NCBI RefSeq assembly: GCF_902706225.1 | Contig: NZ_CACSKB010000014.1 | Coordinates: forward strand, 18,414-82,413 | Direction of reading: 5' to 3' | From: Microbacterium sp. 18062 | GTDB lineage: Bacteria; Actinomycetota; Actinomycetes; Actinomycetales; Microbacteriaceae | Length of the DNA: 64,000 bases | In this document: in pieces, positions 52,133 to 64,000 of the stretch | Position numbering within the stretch: position 1 is the first letter of the stretch | Layout: the number at the start of each line of letters is the position of its first letter | Program-made: the position numbers and the translations under genes | Notes under the pieces: generated by a model | What the model was told of the DNA's origin: nothing | What the model saw: only the letters and a program-made list of their open reading frames with translations | Databases searched by the model: none

Positions 52133-53020
52133 ATGCCCTCCTCCGCTCAGCCCTCGCCGTCGCGCCCGCTCTCCGTCGTGCTCGCCGAGACCGCGGCGCT
52201 GTTCGCGCGCTCGGGAATCACCGACCCCGAGGTGGACGCGCAGCTGCTCGCAGCCCATGTGCTCGGCCTCGGACGCGGCGGCGTGCAGGCGGCCGCCGTC
52301 CGGGGGGATCTCCTCGACGACGCGGCGGCCGCCCGTCTCGCCGGCCTCGCCGAGCGCCGTGCGGCGCGCGAGCCCCTCCAGCACCTGACGGGGGTCGCCG
52401 CGTTCCGGCATCTGGAGCTCGCGGTCGGCCCCGGCGTCTTCGTGCCGCGCCCGGAGACCGAGATGGTCGCGCAGATCGCCGTCGACGCCCTGTTCGCGTC
52501 GGCCTCGCCCGCGCCGGTCGCGGTGGATCTCGGCACCGGGTCCGGCGCGATCGCGCTGTCGCTGGCCACCGAGGTGCCGCACGCGCGCGTGCACGCGGCC
52601 GAGAACTCGGTCGACGCCTTCGTCTGGGCGAAGGAGAACTTCGCCCGGGTCGGCGCGGACAACGCCCGGCTCGCCTTCATCGACCTCGCGCGTGCGTTCC
52701 CCGAGCTAGACGGAACCGTCACGGTGCTCGTGTCGAACCCGCCCTACGTGCCGGATGCGGCCGTCCCGCGCGACCCCGAGGTGCGGCTGTTCGATCCGCC
52801 CGCGGCGCTCTACGGCGGCGAGGACGGACTCGACGTCGTCCGCGTGCTCGCCGGGGTGGGGTGGCGTCTCGTGCACCCGGGAGGACTGATCGTGATCGAG
52901 CACGGCGAGCTGCAGGGCGAGGGCGTGCGCGCCGTGCTGACGGATGCGGGGTGGCTCTCCGCCGCGACCCACCGGGACCTCACCCTCCGCGACCGCGCGA
53001 CGACCGCCGTCCGCCCCTGA
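52133..53020 (+). CDS. prmC: Release factor glutamine methyltransferase
   Basis: 295 residues. It methylates the GGQ glutamine of RF1 and RF2. The SAM loop VAVDLGTGSGAIALSLA and the substrate motif VSNPPYVPD (NPPY) are clear; the N-terminal helical domain ends in EPLQHLTGVAAF. It is normally directly after prfA; here it is separated by the insert from 40.1 to 52.1 kb and has its own promoter. Confidence 0.95.
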   Translation: MPSSAQPSPSRPLSVVLAETAALFARSGITDPEVDAQLLAAHVLGLGRGGVQAAAVRGDLLDDAAAARLAGLAERRAAREPLQHLTGVAAFRHLELAVGPGVFVPRPETEMVAQIAVDALFASASPAPVAVDLGTGSGAIALSLATEVPHARVHAAENSVDAFVWAKENFARVGADNARLAFIDLARAFPELDGTVTVLVSNPPYVPDAAVPRDPEVRLFDPPAALYGGEDGLDVVRVLAGVGWRLVHPGGLIVIEHGELQGEGVRAVLTDAGWLSAATHRDLTLRDRATTAVRP

Positions 53021-53040
53021 ACGGGCGCTGCGGCGCCGCG

Positions 53041-53046
53041 TAGACT
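53041..53046 (+). promoter_or_regulatory. -10 hexamer TAGACT of threonylcarbamoyl-AMP synthase gene
   Basis: It ends 9 bases before the ATG at 53056; a leaderless start is likely, so transcription may begin again here within the operon. Confidence 0.4.
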
Positions 53047-53055
53047 GAGCCGGTC

Positions 53056-53754
53056 ATGTCCACACTCTTCGACTGCCACGACGAGTCCCAGCTGCTCACC
53101 GGCATGCGCCAGGCCCGTCACGCGATCGGCCGGGGCGAGCTCGTCGTGCTGCCCACCGACACCGTCTACGGCGTGGGCGCCGACGCGTTCAGCCCGGCCG
53201 CCGTCGCCCGGCTTCTCGCCGCGAAGGGGCGCGGACGCCAGCAGCCGCCGCCGGTGCTCGTGGCCGGTCTCACGACCGTGAGGGCGCTGGTGAGCGACCT
53301 GCCCGCGCCGATCGAGCGGCTCGTCGAGCGGCACTGGCCAGGCGGGCTCACGGTCGTGCTCCCCGCACAGCCGTCGCTCTCGTGGGACCTCGGCGAGACC
53401 CGTGGCACCGTGGCCGTGCGCATGCCCGCCCATCGCCTCGCCCTGGAGCTGCTCGAGGAGACCGGGCCGCTCGCCGTGTCCAGCGCCAACCTCACCGGCC
53501 GCCCGGCCGCGGTCGACGCCTTCTCGGCCCGGGACATGCTCGGCGAGAGCGTCGAGGTGTACCTCGACGACGGCCCGAGCTCGACGGGAGTGCCCTCGAC
53601 CATCGTCGACGCGACCGCGATCGCGCACGGCGGCACCGGACGCGTCCGCCTCCTCCGCTACGGAGCGATCTCGTTCGCGCAGCTCGAGGCCGAGCTCGGC
53701 GACCTGCTCGAGCCGGAGACCGACGCGGACGAGGGCGCGGACGGTACCGCGTGA
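53056..53754 (+). CDS. tsaC: L-threonylcarbamoyladenylate synthase (Sua5/YciO/YrdC family)
   Basis: 232 residues, the one-domain form. It makes threonylcarbamoyl-AMP for the t6A37 modification of ANN-reading tRNAs. The RNA/nucleotide-binding signature is seen in VVLPTDTVYGVGADA, HWPGGLTVVLPA and VRMPAHRLALELL, and SSANLTGRPA. The stop overlaps the wecA-like start (GTGA). Also called Sua5; the naming is not settled from sequence alone. Confidence 0.92.
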   Translation: MSTLFDCHDESQLLTGMRQARHAIGRGELVVLPTDTVYGVGADAFSPAAVARLLAAKGRGRQQPPPVLVAGLTTVRALVSDLPAPIERLVERHWPGGLTVVLPAQPSLSWDLGETRGTVAVRMPAHRLALELLEETGPLAVSSANLTGRPAAVDAFSARDMLGESVEVYLDDGPSSTGVPSTIVDATAIAHGGTGRVRLLRYGAISFAQLEAELGDLLEPETDADEGADGTA

Positions 53755-54923
53755 AGCAGTACCTCCTGATCGCGGCCATCACGGCGCTCATCACCTTCGG
53801 GCTGTCGTGGGCCGTGTGGAAGGTCGCGATCCGGTACGAGCTGCATCCGCCGATCCGCGAGCGGGACGTGCACACGCGTCCGACGCCGCGCCTGGGCGGG
53901 ATCGCGATGTTCCTGGGCGTGGTCGCGGCCTTCGCGATCTCGTCGCAGAACCCGTTCTTCTCGATCTTCTGGGCCGATCCGTGGCCTGTCCTCTCGATCC
54001 TCGGGGCGACGCTGCTGATCGTGCTGGTCGGCATCGCCGACGACCTCTGGGACCTGGACTGGATGATCAAGCTCGGCGCGCAGTTCCTGGCCGCAGGCAT
54101 CATCGCCTGGTTCGGGCAGATCCAGATCTATGCCCTGCCCATCGGGGGGCTCACGGTCGGTTCCAGCTGGGTCAGCTTCCTGCTGACGGTGTTCTCCATC
54201 GTGATCGTGATGAACGCGGTCAACTTCATCGACGGGCTCGACGGCCTGGTCGCGGGCGTCTGCCTGATCGCGAACGGCGTCTTCTTCGCATACTCGTATC
54301 TCCTCGCGCGCGACACGGGGGCCAGCACCTACTTCAACCTGGCGTCGTTCATCGCCGCGGTGCTGATCGGCGCGTGTGCCGGCTTCCTGCCGTTCAACTG
54401 GCACCGCGCGAAGATGTTCATGGGGGACTCCGGCGCCCTGATGCTGGGCCTGCTCATGGCGACGTCCGCCGTCGCGATCACCGGACAGCTCGACCCGGCC
54501 GTGCTCGATCCGGACCTCCTGGGCCGTTCGCAGCTGCTCGGCGCGTTCATTCCCATCCTGCTGCCGGTCGCCGTGGTGCTCCTCCCGCTGCTCGACTTCG
54601 GCTCCGCGGTGCTGCGCCGGATGCGCGCGGGGAAGTCGCCCTTCTCTCCCGACCGGAAACATCTGCATCACCGCATGCTCGACATGGGGCACTCCGACCG
54701 CGACGCGGTGCTCATCTTCTACGCCTGGACCGCCGTCATCGGCATCGCGGTCCTGCTCATGTACATCGCCACGCGCGAGGACTGGTTCGGCCAGTACTGG
54801 GTCGGTGTCGCCTTCGGCGTCGTCGGCATCGCCGCGTGTTTGGTGGTGACCGTCCTTCCGGCGCGCCGTCCGGCTCGCCCATCCGCCCCCGACGACCGGC
54901 AGCCCGCCGAGGAGACCCCATGA
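53751..54923 (+). CDS. Undecaprenyl-phosphate sugar-1-phosphate transferase (WecA/MraY family)
   Basis: 390 residues with about 10 membrane helices. The conserved cytoplasmic loops are HTRPTPRLGGIAMF, GIADDLWDLDWMIKLGAQ (Asp-rich), NFIDGLDGLVAG and FMGDSGALMLG, with the C-terminal HLHHR motif typical of WecA. It transfers GlcNAc-1-P (or a similar sugar) to undecaprenyl phosphate, starting teichoic-acid or arabinogalactan-like wall glycans. The GTG start is coupled to the preceding gene, and the stop to the atpI gene. Confidence 0.92.
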   Translation: MKQYLLIAAITALITFGLSWAVWKVAIRYELHPPIRERDVHTRPTPRLGGIAMFLGVVAAFAISSQNPFFSIFWADPWPVLSILGATLLIVLVGIADDLWDLDWMIKLGAQFLAAGIIAWFGQIQIYALPIGGLTVGSSWVSFLLTVFSIVIVMNAVNFIDGLDGLVAGVCLIANGVFFAYSYLLARDTGASTYFNLASFIAAVLIGACAGFLPFNWHRAKMFMGDSGALMLGLLMATSAVAITGQLDPAVLDPDLLGRSQLLGAFIPILLPVAVVLLPLLDFGSAVLRRMRAGKSPFSPDRKHLHHRMLDMGHSDRDAVLIFYAWTAVIGIAVLLMYIATREDWFGQYWVGVAFGVVGIAACLVVTVLPARRPARPSAPDDRQPAEETP

Positions 54924-55438
54924 CGACCCCCACCGTGTCGAGCAATCCGATCCTGCGCACCGTCCTGATCTGGGGATCGATCGTCGGCGCCGCCGCCATC
55001 GTCGTCGCCGGTGTCGCCGGCTTCCTGGCCGCGGAGGCGCCGGGACTGTTCAGCGGTGTCCTCGGCGCGCTCGTGGGCGTCGTCTTCCCCGCACTGACGG
55101 CGGTCAGCATCCTCGTCGCGAACCGCTGGTTCGGAACGCCCCGCTACATCGAGATCTTCTTCGGCATCGTGCTGGGCGGATGGCTGCTGAAGTTCGTGAT
55201 CGTCATCGTCGCCCTCGTGGTGCTGTCGCGGGTCGAATGGATCGTCGACCTGGTGTTCTACCTCGCGCTGGTCGGGGCTGCGGTGTCGTCGCTGGTGGTC
55301 GATCTGATCGTGCTCGGACGGATGCGGCTGCCCGCCGTCTCGGACATCGTGATGCCCGAGAGCGTCGCCGACACGGACTCTCAGGACCCGGATACGATTC
55401 CGGGGCCGGAAGCGGGCTCGAGCGACCCGCGAGTTTGA
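54920..55438 (+). CDS. atpI: ATP synthase subunit I-like membrane protein
   Basis: 172 residues with four membrane helices (two hairpins) and a polar C-terminal tail (VADTDSQDPDTIPGPEAGSS). AtpI proteins assist c-ring assembly or ion supply for ATP synthase. Identification rests mainly on position: between wecA-like and atpB, overlapping the former by four bases. Confidence 0.75.
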   Translation: MTTPTVSSNPILRTVLIWGSIVGAAAIVVAGVAGFLAAEAPGLFSGVLGALVGVVFPALTAVSILVANRWFGTPRYIEIFFGIVLGGWLLKFVIVIVALVVLSRVEWIVDLVFYLALVGAAVSSLVVDLIVLGRMRLPAVSDIVMPESVADTDSQDPDTIPGPEAGSSDPRV

Positions 55439-55555
55439 TAGGCTTCCATTACCTCCACGGCTGGAGCGCAGTGGCAACGCTGGTGCCCCCGGGGAGGCCC
55501 GACTTCCCATCACCCGTATCGACGCATGTCGGTACGAGAAGCTGGAGCCACTCCG

Positions 55556-56362
55556 TTGACTCAAGCGACCTCGATCGCCCTGGCTGCTGCGGGCGACAAT
55601 GAGTTCCATCCGCCCTCGATCGGGGACTTCTTTCCCCCGGCACTGCTGTTCGAGGGCACCCCGTTCGAGTTCACTCGGATCAGCCTGGCCCAGTTCATCG
55701 CGACGGCCCTGCTCGTCGTGCTGCTGCTGTGGGGCACGCGCCGGATGACCGTGGTGCCGGGTCGGTTGCAGAGCGTCGTCGAGCTCGGCTTCGGCTTCGT
55801 GCGGGACCAGATCGTCTATCAGATCCTCGGCGAGCGCGACGGGCGTCGCTTCCTGCCGATCCTGACCGCGATCTTCTTCGGCATCCTGTTCATGAACCTG
55901 ACCGGTGTCATCCCGTTCATCAACATCCCCGGAACATCGGTCGCGGGCGTCCCGCTCCTGCTCGCGCTGGTGGCGTACGTGCTGTTCATCTACGCGGGCA
56001 TCCGAAAGCACGGCGGACTGCGGTTCCTCAAGAACTCGCTGATCCCGAGCGGTGTCCCGGTCTACCTCCTGCCGATCATCGCGATCGTCGAGCTGATCTC
56101 GACGTTCGTCGCGCGGCCGGTCTCGCTGTTCCTGCGTCTGCTGCTGAACATGATGGTCGGGCACATGATGCTCGTCCTGTTCTTCGCGGCGACGCAGTTC
56201 TTCCTGCTCGGCTTCAACTGGTTCACGCCGTTGGCCGCAGGCACCTTCGCCCTCGGCTTCGCCTTCACGCTCTTCGAGATCTTCGTGTGCGTGCTGCAGG
56301 CCTACGTCTTCACGGTCCTCACCTCGGTCTACATCCAGCTCGCGGTTGCGGAAGAGCACTGA
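55556..56362 (+). CDS. atpB: ATP synthase Fo subunit a
   Basis: 268 residues from a TTG at 55556. Six membrane helices; the proton-channel Arg and neighbours are in VARPVSLFLRLLLNMMVGH, and the C-terminal LQAYVFTVLTSVYIQLA is diagnostic. The TTG is preferred because GGAG lies 8 bases upstream and the product begins TQATSIALAAAG; an ATG at 55526 would add ten residues without a binding site. First structural gene of atpBEFHAGDC. Confidence 0.94.
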   Translation: MTQATSIALAAAGDNEFHPPSIGDFFPPALLFEGTPFEFTRISLAQFIATALLVVLLLWGTRRMTVVPGRLQSVVELGFGFVRDQIVYQILGERDGRRFLPILTAIFFGILFMNLTGVIPFINIPGTSVAGVPLLLALVAYVLFIYAGIRKHGGLRFLKNSLIPSGVPVYLLPIIAIVELISTFVARPVSLFLRLLLNMMVGHMMLVLFFAATQFFLLGFNWFTPLAAGTFALGFAFTLFEIFVCVLQAYVFTVLTSVYIQLAVAEEH

Positions 56363-56390
56363 CGAATACCCACCCGGGTACTCGCCCTAA

Positions 56391-56645
<255 letters not shown>

Positions 56646-56677
56646 TCCACCGCGCGAACCACGAGTAAGGAGGCAGG

Positions 56678-57232
56678 ATGCTGAACGCTCTTGTCACTGT
56701 CGCAGCCGAAGAGGCAGAAGCGGGCAACCCGCTGCTGCCCGCCTGGTACGACATCATCTGGTCGGGCGTCTGCTTCGTGATCATCCTGCTCGTCGTGGCG
56801 CGCGTGGCACTGCCGCGCGTGACGAAGATCCTGGATGCCCGAAGCGCCGCGATCGAAGGCAACATCGCCAAGGCGGACGAGGCCCAGCGTCAGGCGGAGG
56901 CTGCTCTGGAGCAGTACACCGCCCAGCTCGCCGAAGCACGCAAGGAGGCAGGCGAGATCCGCGAGGCCGCCCGTGAGGACGGCAAGAAGATCCTCGTCGA
57001 GGCGAAGGACACCGCGTCCTCGGAGGCCGCCCGCATCACCTCTCAGGCGCACACGCAGATCGAGGCCGAGCGTCAGACCGCTCTGGTGTCGCTGCGCGGC
57101 GAGGTCGGCGCGCTCGCGCTCGACCTGGCGGGTGGCGTGATCGGCGAGAAGCTGAAGGACGACGCGGCCGCGCGCGGCGTCGTCGACCGCTTCCTCGCCG
57201 ACCTCGAGACCGCCGAGAAGGCAGCGAAGTAA
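56678..57232 (+). CDS. atpF: ATP synthase Fo subunit b
   Basis: 184 residues: one N-terminal membrane helix (about 24-46) and a long coiled coil (EAQRQAEAALEQYTAQLAEA and following) that forms the peripheral stalk. TAAGGAGGCAGG precedes the ATG. The stop shares one base with the atpH start (TAATG). Confidence 0.95.
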   Translation: MLNALVTVAAEEAEAGNPLLPAWYDIIWSGVCFVIILLVVARVALPRVTKILDARSAAIEGNIAKADEAQRQAEAALEQYTAQLAEARKEAGEIREAAREDGKKILVEAKDTASSEAARITSQAHTQIEAERQTALVSLRGEVGALALDLAGGVIGEKLKDDAAARGVVDRFLADLETAEKAAK

Positions 57233-58023
57233 TGGGAAGCGCGACCACGCACGCACTCGCCGCGTCCACCGCGGCGTTGCACGCGGCGAAGGGCGTCGAC
57301 CTCGCCGTCGCGAGCCAGCTGTTCGACGCCGCTCGCACGGTGGGCGGGTCGTCCCACCTCGCCTCGGCGTTGGCGGACGCCTCGACGCCGTCGGCGGCAC
57401 GGACGAAGGTCGTCTCGGACGTCTTCGGACCGGTGTTCGCCGCGACGACCGTGTCGCTGTTGGACACGGTCGTCGAGCAGCGGTGGTCGTCGGCGGGCGA
57501 TCTCGTCGACGGGATCGAGGAGCTCGCCGTGCGCGCGGCGTCGGTCGCGGCTTCCGATGTGGATCTCGAGGGGGAGCTGTTCCGCTTCCTCCAGACGGTG
57601 ACGGCCAATCCCGAGCTGGAGCTCGCGCTCGGCAGCCGCGCCGGCGACGCGTCCGCGAAGGGGGCGCTCGTCTCGACGCTGCTCGCCGGACGCGCGAGCG
57701 AGGCGACGGTCCTGGTCGTGTCCTCGCTCGTGCGACAGCCGAGCGGCCGGCGTGCGCGGGGCCTCCTGGAGCGCGCGATCCGGATCGTCGCGAGCCAGAA
57801 CCGGCGCACCGTGGCGACGGTGGTCGCCGCCGCCCCCTTGAGCGACGCCCAGGTCGATCGACTTCGGATCGCGCTGTCGCAGCGCTATGACACCGAGGTC
57901 TCGATCAACACCGTCATCGATCCGTCGATCACCGGGGGTCTGCGCGTGCAGATCGCCGACGACATCATCGACGCGAGCATCTCGTCCCGGCTCGCCGACC
58001 TCCGTCAGCGTCTGGCTGGCTGA
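57232..58023 (+). CDS. atpH: ATP synthase F1 subunit delta
   Basis: 263 residues, longer than the E. coli subunit (about 177) because of the extended N-terminal part usual in actinobacteria. The C-terminal family signature reads [22 protein letters not shown]-type with LADLRQRL at the end. It links the stalk to F1. There are 77 bp to atpA. Confidence 0.94.
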   Translation: MGSATTHALAASTAALHAAKGVDLAVASQLFDAARTVGGSSHLASALADASTPSAARTKVVSDVFGPVFAATTVSLLDTVVEQRWSSAGDLVDGIEELAVRAASVAASDVDLEGELFRFLQTVTANPELELALGSRAGDASAKGALVSTLLAGRASEATVLVVSSLVRQPSGRRARGLLERAIRIVASQNRRTVATVVAAAPLSDAQVDRLRIALSQRYDTEVSINTVIDPSITGGLRVQIADDIIDASISSRLADLRQRLAG

Positions 58024-58100
58024 CAGACTTCCCGCCCCGTTCCCGAGACGGCACAGGGCGGAGACTTCGGGGCCGAGGCCCCACGAACCGAAGGAAGACA

Positions 58101-62135
<4,035 letters not shown>

Positions 62136-62137
62136 TC

Positions 62138-62395
62138 ATGCCGCTCAAGGTGAGCCTCGTCTCCGCGGACGCGGAGATCTGGTCGGGAGACGCCACGCTC
62201 GTGGTCGCGAAGACCGTCGAGGGCGAGATCGGCTTCATGACCGGACACGAGCCGGTGCTCGCGATCCTCGCGGAGGGGCAGGTCCGGATCACCGAGACCT
62301 CCGGCAACAAGGTGATCGCGGACGCGCAGGACGGATTCGTCTCCGTCGAGCACGACCAGGTCACGATCGTGGCGGGCAACGCTGCGCTTGTTTGA
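62138..62395 (+). CDS. atpC: ATP synthase F1 subunit epsilon, short form
   Basis: 85 residues, against about 120-140 in most bacteria. The beta-sandwich domain is complete (VSLVSADAEIWSGDATLVVA, GEIGFMTGHEPVLAIL, FVSVEHDQVTIVAGNAAL), but the C-terminal helical hairpin that inhibits ATP hydrolysis is absent. It still can couple gamma to the c ring. AAGGAGAAC lies before the ATG, within the end of atpD. A GCCCGC-GAA-GCGGGC hairpin follows the stop. Confidence 0.94.
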   Translation: MPLKVSLVSADAEIWSGDATLVVAKTVEGEIGFMTGHEPVLAILAEGQVRITETSGNKVIADAQDGFVSVEHDQVTIVAGNAALV

Positions 62396-62396
62396 G

Positions 62397-62411
62397 CCCG
62401 CGAAGCGGGCG
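62397..62411 (+). terminator. Short hairpin after atpC
   Basis: A six-base-pair stem GCCCGC/GCGGGC with loop GAA starts one base after the atpC stop. There is no T-run, so intrinsic termination is uncertain; the rest of the 191-bp gap before yaaA shows no gene. Confidence 0.35.
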
Positions 62412-62586
62412 TCGCGTGCTTCGCGCGCGATGCCCGCCGCGGCGACGCGGCTGGGGCGCGCCTGACGGCGCGGCCCAGGCACGCGGGGCGTGCCGTGGGG
62501 TGAGCGCCACAGACGGTCGCGCTCCGTGGCCTGTTGCTGCCGGCCGGATGGGGCCCGGCGAGGGCTGAGAAGAAGGACGGATCGCC

Positions 62587-63348
62587 ATGCTGGTGCTGTT
62601 GCCGCCGTCCGAGACGAAGCGTCCGGGCGGTGCCGGGGCGCCCCTGCATCCGGGGTCCCTCGCGCTCCCGGAACTGGACGACGCGCGGGCCGCCGTCGTG
62701 GACGCGCTCGTCGCTCTGTCCGCCGACCCCGACGCTGCGGCGGGGGTGCTGTCGCTCGGTCCGCGACAGCTCGGCGAGATCGCGGTCAACGCGGCGCTGC
62801 GCGACGCGCCGACGATGGCCGCGATCGACCGCTACACCGGCGTGCTCTTCGACGCGCTCGACGCCCCCTCGCTCGACGCCCGTGCCCGCCGGTGGGCAGG
62901 GGAGCACGTGCTGATCCATTCCGCCCCTTTCGGCCCGGTCGGCGCCCTCGACCAGATCCCGGCCTACCGTCTGGGGGCCGGAGCATCGCTCCCCGGGCTC
63001 GCGCCCCTCCGCCGACACTGGAGCGGCGCGGTGACGACCGCTCTGGCGGCCGCCGATCCGGGCTTCGTGATCGATCTGCGTTCCGAGGCGTACGTCGCGC
63101 TCGGACCGGTGCCGGCCTCCGTCCCCTCGGTGTTCGTGCGGATCGTGACGGACGGCACGGACGGTGCGGTCCGGGCGCTCAACCACTTCAACAAGCACGC
63201 GAAAGGCGCGCTCGTCCGCGAGCTGGCCACGGCGCGCCCGCGGGTACGCAGTCTGAGCGGACTGCTGACCTGGCTGAGCGCCCGCGGCCACCGCGTCGAG
63301 GAATCCGGTGCCGACTGGCTCCTGTTCGAAACGCCACGCGGAAGCTGA
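62587..63348 (+). CDS. yaaA: YaaA family protein (peroxide stress)
   Basis: 253 residues. The family start MLVLLPPSETKRPGG and the conserved FDALDAPSLDA (normally Y-G-l), IHSAPFGPVGALDQIPAYRL, VIDLRSEAYVAL and HFNKHAKGALVREL segments match YaaA/DUF328, which lowers intracellular iron under H2O2 stress and binds DNA in E. coli. AGAAGAAGGA lies upstream. It is a single gene. Confidence 0.9.
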   Translation: MLVLLPPSETKRPGGAGAPLHPGSLALPELDDARAAVVDALVALSADPDAAAGVLSLGPRQLGEIAVNAALRDAPTMAAIDRYTGVLFDALDAPSLDARARRWAGEHVLIHSAPFGPVGALDQIPAYRLGAGASLPGLAPLRRHWSGAVTTALAAADPGFVIDLRSEAYVALGPVPASVPSVFVRIVTDGTDGAVRALNHFNKHAKGALVRELATARPRVRSLSGLLTWLSARGHRVEESGADWLLFETPRGS

Positions 63349-63450
63349 GCGAATCCTGGGAATTACGCGCTGCTCTCGCTAGCATGAGGGTCGCGAGCGC
63401 GACGCTCGCCAGGCCGGCCGCCCCCGCGGCCTCGACGACAGGACGCAGTC

Positions 63451-64000
63451 ATGTACAACGACTCGGGCAGCGGTGCGGCAGTTGTCGCCCTTCTTCTGAT
63501 CCTCATCCCGATCATCCTGCTGTTCGCGGTGGCAGGATACGTGATCGGCTCGTTCTTCCTCATGAAGATCTTCGAGAAGGCCGGTGTCCAGGGCAAGTGG
63601 CGCGCCTGGGTGCCCGTCTACAACACCCTCGTCTTCGCCAAGCTCGGCGATCTGTCCCCGTGGGTCATGCTGGTCGCGATCCTCGCGGGCGGCATCCTGA
63701 GCAACGTCCCCGTCCTCGGCTTCGTCTTCGCGCTCCTGCCCCTCGTCGCCCTGGTGCTGGCCGGATGGCGCGTCGGGGCGAAGCTCAACAAGGAGTGGTA
63801 CTACCTGCTGCTGTGGATCCTCGGTATCGGCATCTACATCTGGTACGGCATCCTCGCGTTCACGAAGGACCGCTGGAACCCGGCGATCGCCCCCGCCCCG
63901 TGGGCGAACAGCTTCCTCGCCGACAAGACGGTCTGGCAGGGCATCCCGGTGCAGTCGGCCCCGGGCGTCGCGCCGCAGGCCCCGGGCGCCTACCCGCCCC
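63451..64000 (+). CDS. DUF5684 membrane protein (cut by window edge)
   Basis: At least 183 residues are visible before the window ends. Four or five membrane helices with a WRAWVPVYNTLVFAKLGDLS loop and KLNKEWYYLLLWILGIGIYI are typical of DUF5684, often fused to an FHA or Pro/Gln-rich cytoplasmic part; the visible C-terminus turns Pro/Ala-rich (APGVAPQAPGAYPP). Function unknown. GGACGCAGTC lies just before the ATG. Confidence 0.85.
   Translation, partial: MYNDSGSGAAVVALLLILIPIILLFAVAGYVIGSFFLMKIFEKAGVQGKWRAWVPVYNTLVFAKLGDLSPWVMLVAILAGGILSNVPVLGFVFALLPLVALVLAGWRVGAKLNKEWYYLLLWILGIGIYIWYGILAFTKDRWNPAIAPAPWANSFLADKTVWQGIPVQSAPGVAPQAPGAYPP

Overview
The window is high-G+C actinobacterial chromosome. 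It has GTG and occasional TTG starts, many four-base ATGA or GTGA gene overlaps, and -10 hexamers placed 5-11 bases ahead of start codons, which suggests leaderless mRNAs. Gene content and order point to Microbacteriaceae, most like Microbacterium: a lysA-hom-thrC-thrB-rho-prfA block, prmC and a sua5-type gene leading into wecA and atpIBEFHAGDC, and DUF3097 next to trmB. No rRNA and no CRISPR array were seen. One tRNA is present, tRNA-Arg(CCG).

Layout. 1-10.8 kb holds housekeeping and stress genes: a partial hydrolase, an AhpD-like protein, a tyrosine phosphatase, an orphan siderophore-interaction domain behind an iron-box-like palindrome, an arginase-like protein, a PspA/TPM envelope pair, DUF3097, trmB, a CPBP protease and a PIG-V-like mannosyltransferase. 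10.8-14.1 kb holds tRNA-Arg and a copper cluster (copZ, a CPH-type P1B ATPase, csoR) controlled by two tandem CsoR operators. 14.1-18.5 kb holds a sugar/nucleoside-type ABC importer divergent from a nucleoside hydrolase. 18.6-23.4 kb is a four-gene operon (two S-adenosylhomocysteinase homologues, an amidohydrolase, a flavin monooxygenase) that looks like an undescribed nucleoside/thioether salvage route. 23.6-31.9 kb holds Mn catalase, an SRPBCC/FAD-oxidoreductase pair, mntP, an SGNH hydrolase, a transglutaminase, argS and an LmeA-like lipid-binding protein. 32.0-40.1 kb is the aspartate-family amino acid operon, then rho (with a possible leader peptide) and prfA.

prfA and prmC normally adjoin; here about 12 kb lies between them (40.1-52.1 kb). 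The insert holds a decayed DUF559 gene between two hairpin repeats, an amidase, cysE and cysK, and then a more A+T-rich accessory island. The island encodes a MacAB-like exporter with a peptidoglycan-binding adaptor, a translationally coupled small secreted two-cysteine protein and lipoprotein, a TetR regulator, and an avrD - GBL-receptor-type tetR - SDR operon. It ends at an IS630 transposase stump. The avrD-tetR-SDR set looks like a diffusible butanolide/syringolide-type signalling cassette. A similar 25-bp dyad lies over the avrD start and upstream of the secreted-protein gene, so the cassette may control the neighbouring export/toxin-like locus. This is the best candidate for an undescribed system in the window.

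52.1-64.0 kb returns to core genes: prmC, sua5/tsaC, wecA-like, the full F1Fo ATP synthase operon (with a very short epsilon subunit), yaaA and a partial DUF5684 membrane protein. Several families of short palindromic intergenic repeats are scattered through the core regions.
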